A stretch of DNA of 64,000 bases from Hymenolepis diminuta (lineage: Eukaryota > Platyhelminthes > Cestoda > Cyclophyllidea > Hymenolepididae): assembly GCA_900708905.1 (NCBI GenBank), contig CAADRB010000044.1, forward strand, positions 850,463 through 914,462, in the 5' to 3' direction. This document shows, in pieces, positions 41,601 to 52,068 of the stretch; the first letter of the stretch is position 1, and each line of letters opens with the position of its first letter. Position numbers and translations under genes: made by a program. The notes beneath the pieces were generated by a model. That model did no database searches, was not told where the DNA came from, and saw nothing but the letters and a program-made list of their open reading frames with translations.

Positions 41601-42955
41601 AATTTGTCCCAAACGTACTATGAAATGGTTATCTTTCTACGGTCGGTGACAATTAAAAAGACTGCCTTTATATCTCACCCCAATTTAGTATTGCAATTTA
41701 AATTTCCTCCCTCACTGACTATTTCTCGTACTTTTCTTTCCCATCTAAAATTTTCCACGTACTCAGAAAAAATTCCCTCTTTATTAACTAAAGTACAAAC
41801 AGCTTAATTTTCCCCATTACGGGCCTAGATAAACAAACAAAACCGGGAGACAAAAAGTCGATATTGGTTAATTTGCACGAAATATGACAGTGAGGGATCG
41901 AATAGGGTCTTGCGACTGACAGCCATTAATGTCTGATCTGTCTGATAGACATATTTGTCCCCTCTCTCACAATAGGCATCGATCATGTAGTATTTATAGC
42001 TGGTCTAAATGTGCGCTTGCTTATGTTAACAATTAGGGAGCTAAATTTAATTTTATGACAGAGAGGAAATTAAAATGAAAAGTTTACAAGCGTCGATTTC
42101 CAATTATGAATGATGAGAAATGTCAGAGGACGAATTAATAAACTTGTTAAAACTCATTTGTTTTCTCTAAGCAAGAATACTTAGTTTTCTCCATTTCGGC
42201 AGCTCGATGATTAATCGGAGAATATTTTTTTCTGATTTATCGCTATCATAAAGCCTTTCTTTCCACTGGAACAGTTGATATGATTCCAAATACCTTGAGA
42301 CAAATACATTTATGAATTCTATCACCTTAGAAGTATAAGCGAATTCAAAGTCTATCGATAAACTTCCTGATTACAATACTTCCCGTCTTACTCATTCGCA
42401 TATATAAATTGTAATGCAATTTTTTAAATCTTATAAGAGTATGATTAAGCATAAATCTTATATAAACAAAATAACGACCTTCTTCGGCTAAAGATGGTCT
42501 GAACAAATTTTTATCCATAAAAATGCTTTCTACGTCATGAAACATTAAGTTTTATGCACAGTATGCACAGAAGGACGCCCTTCTTCCAAATATGCACGTT
42601 TGAGCAGTCTGATAAGGAAGTTAATTCAGGGGAGAATAATACACGTGAGAGTTAACATTAAAATTTGCGTAAGCATTTACCTGCAATTTGTTAAATCGAA
42701 ATTGTGATCTTAAAATTAACATAACGTTTCCTGATGGTGTTTGGATCGATTTGAGTCTGTATTTCTACTTTGATTTATTGTTACCTTTTTTAGTGAACAA
42801 TTTGGTTTCAATTCCATTGTATGTCGATAATTCCTGAGTAGTTATAAGTCTGAAAATCCTTAAAGGATGTTACTTTTTAATCACCCAGCCTATTTAATTA
42901 CAAATAATACATTCAATTACATTTCAATTTGAGTGAACCCTGCTCTGTAAGAAGT
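35641..42955. other. AT-rich non-coding stretch with small islands
   Basis: A GC-richer island at 36,061-36,180 contains a 51-codon ATG frame on + (start MQSAIIATGCARMS) with a donor-like G|GTATTA, and a donor-like GTAAGT on the other strand; coding status is unclear. Another island at 40,520-40,880 includes the short repeat copy at 40,809-40,856. The rest shows nothing. Confidence 0.4.
40809..40856 (+). repeat. Short repeat shared with 19.5 kb
   Basis: The block gtaagggtgtctgaggccat, then a variable spacer and cacaata, is the counterpart of 19,527-19,575. It sits in a GC-richer island that may be the remnant of a longer mobile element. Confidence 0.45.
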
Positions 42956-43197
42956 GCTAAGATCACATAATCTACTTTAGATCATATAGGATTATGCTGC
43001 TTTTCGACCTCAGCAAAAAAGAACTGGATTGGCGGGATCGATCATCAAAATTTAACCACCGGTCAATAAGCACAGGGATTTTGGACATGAATTTAATCAA
43101 TAATTCGGTAGACAAATTATGAAATTTGAATTTCAGAACATGAAGCAATGAATTGTTCATTAAATGAGTATTTTTCAACCCAAATCCAAAATTCAAT
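42956..43197 (+). repeat. Diverged duplication D, copy 1
   Basis: This stretch aligns with 44,481-44,712 in the same orientation, 1,525 bases downstream. Shared landmarks are gctaagatcac/gttaagatcac, ggattatgctgctttt/agattattccgcttt, accaccggtcaataagcaca/aacaaccggccaataagca, aaatttgaatttcagaac/aaatttgaattccggaac, ttgttcattaa/ttgtccattaa, and a shared end aaatccaaaattc/gattccaaaatc. Neither copy keeps an open frame across the block. Confidence 0.65.
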
Positions 43198-44480
43198 TTT
43201 GGTGGTCTCTTTTTGATTCTATTCCTTATCTTTTGAAGAACTTTACCTACCCAAATCCGGTTGCCTTATCACAATGAAAAATTGTTAAGTTTTCTCTGCA
43301 CTGTTGTGAGTTATTATAATAATATTACAAAGCACAAGATCTGGTCACGTGAAACACAACTTACCAGCTAATATACGGCTAACTTATCTGTATTGTTGAA
43401 ATTCTTCAATCACTTACCCCATTTTCATACGGGTTCAAAAAATAACCGTTCTAACGGCAATAGATAAAGATGGAGATGTCAGACTGTTCATCATCGGTCA
43501 TCTTCATGATCTGTCCATCGAATTTTTCCAATTTCATCTCCAACCTGGACTGGATTGCTAGATAAAAGATGTTCACTATTTTCGAGAAAGAGATGATGTA
43601 ACAGCTAGTTCAAATATTGATAGCACATTACAACTAGTTTTTTTTATGAATTTATTCATATTTATGTTTTTATTTTTTTATACTATTAAGTGTCCACTAA
43701 ATATCTTCGTGACTAACAACTTTCAGATGAAAACGGCCCTTTGAAGCTGAATATCGCAGTGTCCTAAGGCATAAATGTCGTTAATCTGCTCTCTAATTAT
43801 ACTTAAGCTTACAATGGATAAATGTTTCCTAGCATTAATATATCGTGATAATTTGAGACTGTGTGGTTTTCTTTGCGTCCATCTTTAATTAATTTATTTA
43901 ACTTCTTATTATTAATTATTATTTAAATAGTGAACATGAATATACGGCTAATAAGAAAATACTCGAATAAATTAAATAAAATTTTGAAATTAATTATTGT
44001 ACAAACAAATATTTTTAAATATTTCCACCACCTAACAATATTTGTGGCTCTATTGTGGATGAAATTGTATTTAATTGAAAATTAATCTCAGTTCTTTGCA
44101 AGTATCTACCGAATTTCATTTAATCGTTAAACAACCAACATGTTTTCTACATCATTCAACTTTAAACTTGCATTTTGGATTAAAATTACACTTTTTTGCA
44201 AAATTGCAGACATCGTAATAACAGCTGCTATAAGCAAATCAAATTTGTTGGGAAAAAAACAGTCAGCACCATGAGCTAAATAATTATTCGAGAGTTGTTA
44301 CAATATCATTGACTTTTCAAAAATTAAAAGCGTAATCGATTTCAATCACTAATTAATCAACTGACATTTTAGAGCGTTTGATATGCGTCAATGGTGTTAA
44401 TACCCTTTTGCTTAATCTGCATAATTAGATAAATGATTATATTACCAAAGGAAAATATTTACCCATCTCTAATCTGCTAT
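43198..44480. other. AT-rich spacer between D copies
   Basis: No gene is seen. The spacer is AT-rich with several TAATTA-type words. It may itself belong to one of the duplicated units, but I could not align it. Confidence 0.4.
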
Positions 44481-44712
44481 GTTAAGATCACGTAGGTTAC
44501 TCCAATAAAATAAGATTATTCCGCTTTCTGAGCCTTTGGAAAAATTGAAATACTTGGTAAGACTGAAAATCATAATTAAACAACCGGCCAATAAGCAAGG
44601 GATATTGTAGACAAGAATTCGCTCAGTAATCCAAGTGACGAGTCATTAAATTTGAATTCCGGAACGTAAATTGTCCATTAAGCAAAAAATTGTAAAACCG
44701 ATTCCAAAATCA
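44481..44712 (+). repeat. Diverged duplication D, copy 2
   Basis: Partner of 42,956-43,197; the matching blocks are listed there. The divergence suggests an old tandem segmental duplication or two insertions of one element. Confidence 0.65.
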
Positions 44713-47700
44713 AATGATATAAAACTCTCTGACACCTTGGCTTTAGATACTTGAGCACGATAATTTCGATTTAAGTCTATTTTGTGAAGTTAATTAGTAA
44801 ATTGCCACACTGAATGCCTGTTTTTATTAACAAAAGTCTACACTTATTGGAGTTTTTTTTGTTGTTGTATACTTTACTTTCCAGTTCCATGGTACTTAAT
44901 AGAAGGAAGACGACACAAGATCATTACATTGAATGTTGGAACTTTTTCTTTTGTCAAAAATGGGAGTTTATTAAACTGATTTCAACTTTTTCTAATTAAA
45001 CTTTCAACTAGACCGCAGTTCTCGATATTAGTTATTAAGAAATATTTATTTAATGTTTATTTAAATTATTATGAAAAAGTAACATATTTCCTGAAATTAT
45101 TTTATAATGAAAGAGGTGTGTCATAAGTGGAGAGTTAATCATCACTGATTGATTTTACAATAACATTTTTAAACTAAACTCTTAAAATTGCCATTGCAAC
45201 AATATTTTCAAGGAAATTTTATAATATTTTCAGTTTATTTAAATAGTTAAATAAGAACAACATTTATTACGCGTTAGATCATGAAGAAACACAAATCGGC
45301 AGTCTCAAACTAAGAGATATCATGATATTAGTTGACGAAAATTTCCACTTTCAACAGCATTTTGACCTGGCATTTAATACAATAGTGCGAATAGATATGC
45401 TATTTTTGATGAAAACGGTGATTTTCAGTGCAAGTTAAGTTATTTTCAGGGTAGAGTTGCGTCTATTTATTGAAATCTCTTGCTCTGAAAACCGACCTCT
45501 TACTCTTTCTCCCTCTCTCCAAAGTGTTTTTGTCCCCTTCACGCTTAAGCATAACACAAAGTGGACACAAAGAGTTTGCATGTGTGTACATGTCGTGTAT
45601 GTTCACTTTTTTAAGAGGCTACACCATTTGTCACCCATAAGGCTAGCAGTTAAAAAGGGGGTGTCAGGAAGGGAGAGCAGACCAGAATGAGATTTCCAGT
45701 ATCCCATAGCAACAAAAGAGTAGGGAAGGGGACTGTAGCCCAATACAGTGGTTTGGGAGAGAGGGGGGTATGAAGCTTCTAAAGCAGGAGAGCAGGGAGG
45801 GTTGTGTAACAAGTGACAAGCCAAGAAAATGAGATAAATTGTCTCTGGGTGTTTATGACTAGTAGCAGAGGTAGAAGTCTGTTAACATATAATTTAGACG
45901 TGAAAATTGAACTAACTAGTGGATTGCGCAATTAGCGCATATTTTTGCTGAATATAAAACCTAGTAATTTCTTTGTCGGAAATCAGGTAGGAATAGAAAC
46001 CTAGCACCGGTTTATTATAATGGGAAATCCGTGACTAAATTTAGCTAGAATATTCGCTAAATAAAAAGACCATGATTAGTGTGAAGGAATAAAGAAGAGT
46101 CGATTTCATAATAACCATGTTCTTAGCATAATCTTTGTAGAACATAGTCCTCAGTAGGAATCACTGCAATTGTATTAGGTGATTTAATTAGGGAAACACT
46201 TTGCATTATTATTAGAGTAACAGATAGAAAGATATTATGGTAGAATATTCAATGTATGATAAAGTAATCTTGTCGAATTCTCCCCCTTCATAACCTAGAA
46301 CAACATCCCCCTTTAAAATAAAATAAACGGGAGATAATGAGTACAAACATAATAATTTTATATAATTGAACTATTGACACGCCTTCCTCTGAGCTAATGG
46401 GCTTAAAATGAAGTGGTTTTAAGATGAGATGGGTATTGTAAAGTAAAAAATGGGCTTATAATTGCAACACACCGATAAGCAACTTAATAAAATGGAAAGC
46501 AATATGGTATACGGTTAAATGTAAATGTACAGTTTACTACTTTCCATTTATCGATATTTGACAAAACTTTTTTAATTTTTAGCATTTTCGAACATTGTTT
46601 CAGGTTTCCCATCAAGTTTTCCAGGAGAATTTGTTTAATATTAACACTTCTTGCTATCTTGTGCTTTAACTTATTGAGAAATGGATAGAAAGATTAAGTA
46701 GACCCAGAGGTCACATAGATTTTATATTGTTTCAATTACATTGTTTGGATAGGCAAAAGGTTACACTTGACGACTGGGGAGATCAAGCAATTGTGTCGAA
46801 GTAAGTTTATCGTGTGATCAGACCATGGAAGTCTGGATATTATAGTATTGGGCATTTCGTACCTAGTATTTAACTACAACTGATTTTAAATGGTCGCAAA
46901 ATATATTGCCTTATGATAGTTTGTTTCTTACCTTTTGTTTTAAGAAATCAGATCTAGAACATTCATATTCACTAAAAATCACTGAGCTTATATGACAGAC
47001 AGTTCCATGAAATGTTTAAAATATACTCTTACTCTCAAAACAAAATTTCATTTCATCATAATTAGCGCTCCGCTCTTTTATCCTTATTTCAAGTATCTCA
47101 ATTAATCCCATTTTACCTGCTTCAGCAATCAACAACAATTTTAAAATTATTTAACAAGATGTGACCGCCAACTCGGAGTTTCATCAGTCCTCTCGTCATT
47201 TTTAGCTTTATTCTGCTCTTATGAACGCACGGTAACTGCGTGACTTCGTGTCCCTTTTACTTTTCAAAATTCATAATGCCTGGATTTATCTATATTGTTT
47301 GACGCCGCCCCAATAAGACTTCCCAGCCCCACTGAGGTAAGTATTAACAACATTCGACTTTGGTAGTATGTGGTACCCTGAATCATCGTCGATGAGTAAC
47401 TCTCATGATTTCACTCCTTTATTACCCTAAATCAACTATTGCAGGTGGTCATCCACACCTTTAGCTAAGCGCCAATAAGTATAAATCTTTGTGATCTCCA
47501 ACTTGATAGACATTCATATTGATGTCTAAGCCGTTGGCACACAACTCGAGTTAACATTAATCACTAATACCAATTTTTGTCATCTTTCTGGATTTGTTAT
47601 TGGTAAATCAGAAACTTGACAGCTGTTTGTTTCCCTTCCCATTTTGCTTTTTTAGGAATTCTCCGGATGCTGATCGTACGAAGTTCATATTCCTGTGCAT

Positions 47701-50634
47701 TATACGCTACATAATAAGTCTAAATCAGTTGCAGAAGTATTTACCAACTTATTAAAGTCTAATAAACCAAAGTCAAATAAACAAAACCACATAAATGTCC
47801 ACCTGTCCAACGACCTTTAATTCCCAGACCCTGGCCGAATCAATGCTTGCTCATTGGAGCAGTGGGCGGCTATCCACCTACTTTTGGCTAACTCATATTT
47901 TCCTAAATTGCGATCAATGACACTAACATAGTAACGTATAATTAGGACAATTTGTTTTGTTTTTAATAATTTAATGCATTAATTAAATTGCTTAGGAGAT
48001 AATTACAAGACAAGGAGTAGTTTCATAAATTTTATAAATATTTAAAATAATAGAGCTGGCTTTCTAACAGATGTTAACTATCAATGCTAGAATATGTCCC
48101 AACATTCTGGGTATGGTAATAATTTTTTCATCCTATTTGCAACTGTAAATTATCAAATTAATTGAATGTAAAAGATTATGAAATTATTTATCACATTCAC
48201 GACAAAATAACCCATTCCCTCAGACGTACATTATAGTTAACGTACGCTCAAATGGCCAGGAATTAAACACATTTGGACAGTGAACCACTTCTAGATGGTT
48301 GTGTTGTCTTCTTTATTATTCAAGGCGTCTATATATAAGAAATAGTAAAATAGCCCAACAAGGGTTAAGGGAATGGGAAGTGTAGAAAGTCTATGAATCA
48401 AAACAATCTTAGAAAATTTCACCTTTGGATCCTGATTGTATTTTTTATTTAGTTCTGCTTCATTGGCGAATACTCCAAAGTTTTAATTTCCGGATTTATC
48501 CACTCTTTTTTTAATGAATTCCTATCCTCTCAGTTCAAAGCTTTTTGAGCAATTATTCCATTTATATTGTCCGTCAACCATCTTAGATGTCATTTTTATA
48601 ATAGTCAGACTACTAACAAATGAGATAAAAGCTCACTCTTCAAGCAAAGTCTTAGATTCTTTATTATATGCTAAAGTAAACGCCATTAAATTTTCATAAT
48701 TAACATAGGTCAGACGAATTATATATTTGAACAAGAAAGAAGTTAAATAAATAACTCTCCTAATTCGATTACCCTTTTTTACGGGTCACGTTACTCAGTA
48801 TAGAGATTACGAAATAAATATTAATCATTTAGTAATTTGAATGATCAGTAGCACTGCTTAATACCAATAAAAAAAGAAAAATAATCAGAAAGACTCAAGA
48901 ATGTCTTTTCCCTGCTCAAAATGGGTATTCTTGAATTATTTCCTTCAACCGGCCTTTGAATTATAACACAGGGAAACCAATAATCTTGTTTTATATCTGG
49001 GTTGTTTTAGGGTCTGACGTTAATAAAAGAAATCTTTAGACACTAAGTTCGGTAAAACTAGAGATAATAAAAAGAAAGCTATTGCATAATGCCTGTTACA
49101 TAAAATTCCGGATTCATTTCAATATCTTCGTGTTTATAAATTACCTGCTTCCCTATCAGACGCGTAAATGAAAGAGATATGCAATACAAATTGGGAAGAG
49201 ATATTATCCATTTTGATGCACAATAATTTCAATGTGATGTGTCGACCTAATTTTTAATTCTTCCCACAACCAACTGGATAGCTCATGTGCACATGTGTGA
49301 AATTTCAGATATCATATACTTAGCATTAGTTTTTACTTATTTCATGAATGACTTAACTAACTGTATGCTAGTATTTCCAATTCTTTCTACTTTATAAATA
49401 AAAGTAGGAAATCTATTAGCTGAAGAGTCGAGATTCGAAGATATACGTTGCATGTTTTCTATGCATATTTATGATATAAACAAATTTCAAGGAAAATCAT
49501 AGATAATTACTCACCGGCATTTGGAGAGCTCAATGTATCCTCCAACAATTCCACCATACAGGCGCGAATATTTTAAAGGTACATTTTATTTATTAGGAGT
49601 CCAAATTAATACTTATGTACTCCGCTGAAGCTACATTTTTTATTTCAAATCTCATTTTCGTTCTCACCCGAAAATCTTCATTATCAGTATAAATATTTTT
49701 CAATTTACCTTTACTATTTTAAATTGTGTTAAAGACCACCGAAATAACGTCATCAAATCCTTTACGGTCATTGGACCTCCTTAAAGTGTAATTATTCCTT
49801 GTACATGTTCCTACTCTAATTAATATCTAGTTGTGCTGTTCCTTTAATTAGTGATTCTATAGTGAAATATCTTCTTCCTTAAATCACAGAAAATGTTAGG
49901 CACTAAGTCATAATTATTTCAACAGGTTTCCATTGTGCGGCTGAATGCTTCTAGAATGCATAGTATATAAATATACATATATATATATATATAGCCATGG
50001 TGTTTACAGCACCTAAAAACTCCAACAATCAATTTTTCAATGCCTTAAAACCATCCATTGTGTGGCATACGATTACATTTACTTAGCACTCTTAACAGCT
50101 AATTAACATTTGCACGGCTTCCGGACAGTTGCATTAGCTTCAAATGAACTACGATTTCAGAGACAATTTAAAATTAAGGAAGAAGTTTGCTTAAAAGTGG
50201 CTCTATTTTATACTGAATCATATTTTTTCATATTCATGGAAAATCTGTAGTCAGACTATTTAGTAAGTAGTGAAAGGTCAGGTTCTCAAGTTGGATCCCT
50301 AAATTATTAAATTTTATCAGTTTTGATAACTAAAATATGCGTTAATTACCTTCAACCTAGAATCCACTAAGTGCGGCTTAATTTAAATAAAAAGTGCTGA
50401 ATGCATCCGGCTGAATACAATCACAGATTACGATGGAGAAACAGTTAGTGATATGCATAAATAAGTAAAACATTATTTTTTCAAAATTGGTTAAAATTTT
50501 GTGTTAAAAAAATGAATTTATTTTTGATTTAATGTAAAGTGTCACTAAAGAGTGAAGTTAGAGATCAAATGAGGAACCCCTGCTATCTTTTAATATGCTA
50601 AGGGAGTAGCGACAAATTTGGGTGTATTCGCAAG
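44713..50634. other. AT-rich non-coding stretch
   Basis: No firm gene. A GA-rich island at 45,640-45,800 holds a sequence resembling a ciliary X-box (45,699-45,713). A strong donor-like site GAG|GTAAGT at 47,337 follows a short GC-richer block (47,300-47,336) that could be a small exon. A (TA)n run lies at 49,977-49,992. The remainder shows nothing. Confidence 0.45.
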
Positions 50635-51219
50635 ATGGTTTGTTTATCGTGTTAAATTATATCAAAATTATTAGAATTCCCTTCGCTTCATTCCGCGTTT
50701 GGGCCGCATATTCATTGCTAGAGGCATATCCACTTCTCCACGTTGTTGTGCTAATCTCAGCCTCACCTTTGCCTGTCCTCGGTCCGTATTTTACAATGCG
50801 ACTAATGTTAAACAAGTAGATGTTCCCGGCAGCTCTAGTGCTTTTGGTATTCTTCCTGAACATGTTCCTACTATTTCAACCCTTCGTCCGGGCGTAGTTG
50901 CAGTTTATGAGGACGATGGATCTGTAAAGAAGTTCTTTGGTGAATTTGGTTTCCCATCTATAGAAAATCTTATTGAAAATACTCATTCAGTATTTTTCTT
51001 TATTTTTTAGTAAGCAGTGGGATAGTTACGGTGAATTCTGACTCCAGTGTCCAAGTTTTGGCAGAAGAATGCTACCCCCTCGAAAGCATCGATCCTCAAC
51101 TTGTTCGTGACAACTTGGCTAAAGCCCAATCCCAACTTTCATCTGCTTCTGGTGAGGAAAAGAAAGTGGAATCCCAAATCATGGTTGAAGCTTACGAAAG
51201 CATGCTGAACGCCTTGTAA
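50635..51219 (+). CDS. ATP5F1D: ATP synthase F1 subunit delta, mitochondrial
   Basis: Homologue of the mitochondrial F1-ATPase delta subunit (bacterial epsilon), part of the central stalk that couples rotor and catalytic head. The best model joins 50,635-50,637, 50,675-50,939 and 51,011-51,219, giving 158 residues (human 168). The N-terminus is rich in Arg and Ser without acidic residues, as in a mitochondrial targeting peptide. The beta-sandwich follows (LSLTFACP, NVKQVDVP, AFGILPEHVPT, LRPGVV, then KKFF joined over the intron to VSSGIVTVNSDSSVQVLAEE), and the C-terminal helical hairpin ends in YESMLNAL. Intron 2 (50,940-51,010) has GT-AG ends and is confirmed by the protein match. Upstream, the frame is closed by a stop at 50,672 just before an AG, so the ATG must come from elsewhere: either an ATG-only exon followed by a 37-base intron, or a trans-spliced leader. 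The gene converges with the small - strand gene at 51.4 kb. Confidence 0.93.
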
Positions 51220-51414
51220 CTGGTTCTAGACTCCGTAATTAATAGATAATCATATTTAGTGAGTGGCGGACCATCACCTTTACTTTTTTCTGTAATCAGG
51301 TACTGATAAATGTCGCGGATGAAAATTTGATTATTTTGTTTTTTTTTATAGATTAAGTTTTATTTGTGGCTGCTTTGCGCTACATTTTCTACCATGAATC
51401 TCTGTTTACGTCCA
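51220..51414. other. Convergent intergenic and 3'UTR region
   Basis: About 195 bases separate the stop of the ATP synthase gene from the stop of the small - strand gene. No canonical AATAAA is seen for the + strand gene; a T-rich run lies at 51,341-51,350. Confidence 0.5.
51359..51364 (-). terminator. Poly(A) signal AATAAA
   Basis: AATAAA on the - strand, about 50 bases after the stop of the small ORF at 51,415 and followed by an A-rich run. This is the usual spacing for 3'-end formation and supports the small ORF as a real gene. Confidence 0.5.
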
Positions 51415-51660
51415 TTAAAGTTGTACTTTATGGACGATTGTTGTTGGATTTCTAATTCTCAACTCAATATCCATCTTGCGAACAAGATTTGTGTAATTCC
51501 TATTGTGGTAGTTTGCGGAAACGTCTGCCAAATAAGGTGTCATGCGGCCGAAGCTCATAGATTTCAGCAGAACGTGTGTTTCGTGGGCTCCCCAAAAATT
51601 CGACATTATTAACTGAGTGCATAATGGGCGTGAGAATTCTAGCAAGAGACTTGGTAACAT
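51415..51660 (-). CDS. Small protein of unknown family
   Basis: The open frame gives 81 codons from the ATG at 51,660 or 63 from the ATG at 51,606. The second start follows an acceptor-like CACTCAG, so the shorter product, beginning MSNFWGAHETHVLLKSMSFG, may be the real one. The product is basic and polar, with no clear membrane segment (later GRMTPYLADVSANYHNRNY and a C-terminus RIRNPTTIVHKVQL). The codons look selected, and a poly(A) signal follows the stop at the expected distance. I do not recognise the family; a small mitochondrial, ciliary or ribosomal protein are all possible. It faces the ATP synthase delta gene tail to tail. Confidence 0.55.
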   Translation of the reverse strand: MLPSLLLEFSRPLCTQLIMSNFWGAHETHVLLKSMSFGRMTPYLADVSANYHNRNYTNLVRKMDIELRIRNPTTIVHKVQL

Positions 51661-52068
51661 TTTTGGATATGCAAGACCAAATATATTAGCAGAGAATAGT
51701 AGCGAGATCTAATCCTCTTAGTAATATTTTTAGCTGATACTCAGAAATTCTCCATATAGATTCGTAATTATTGGGACGGAATACTGTAGGTGATCAGTTT
51801 TCCTAGTCGATTTCGATCAGCGATTAACTACCATAGTTGGCTGCAAGATCTGTCCCCTACTTAACGGGTAGTGATTGGCAATCGATTTGCAGGTATCTTA
51901 GTGATTATTAGTCCTTGTATTCCCAATCATTTGTTTCCGCCATGTAAGTAATCTAGTCATAGTAATTAAAGATCCGTTGATATGTAATTCTTATTACTGA
52001 TGATCATAATTAGTCTCGACTTCTTGCATCTATGGTTTCTGGACAGGTCGATAAAACCAGTCACTCCT
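51661..52068. other. Intergenic region between two - strand genes
   Basis: No open frame or motif that I can assign. The sequence carries the 3' side of the INTS15-like gene and the upstream side of the small gene; possible upstream exons of the small gene were not found. Confidence 0.4.

Noticed and set aside
45603..45824. 73-codon frame on the - strand in the GA-rich island
   Set aside because: It starts from TTG, and its Pro/Ser/Leu-rich content simply reflects the GA-rich island on the other strand.
49977..49992. TA microsatellite as a structural element
   Set aside because: A short simple repeat of ordinary kind in AT-rich DNA; nothing suggests function.
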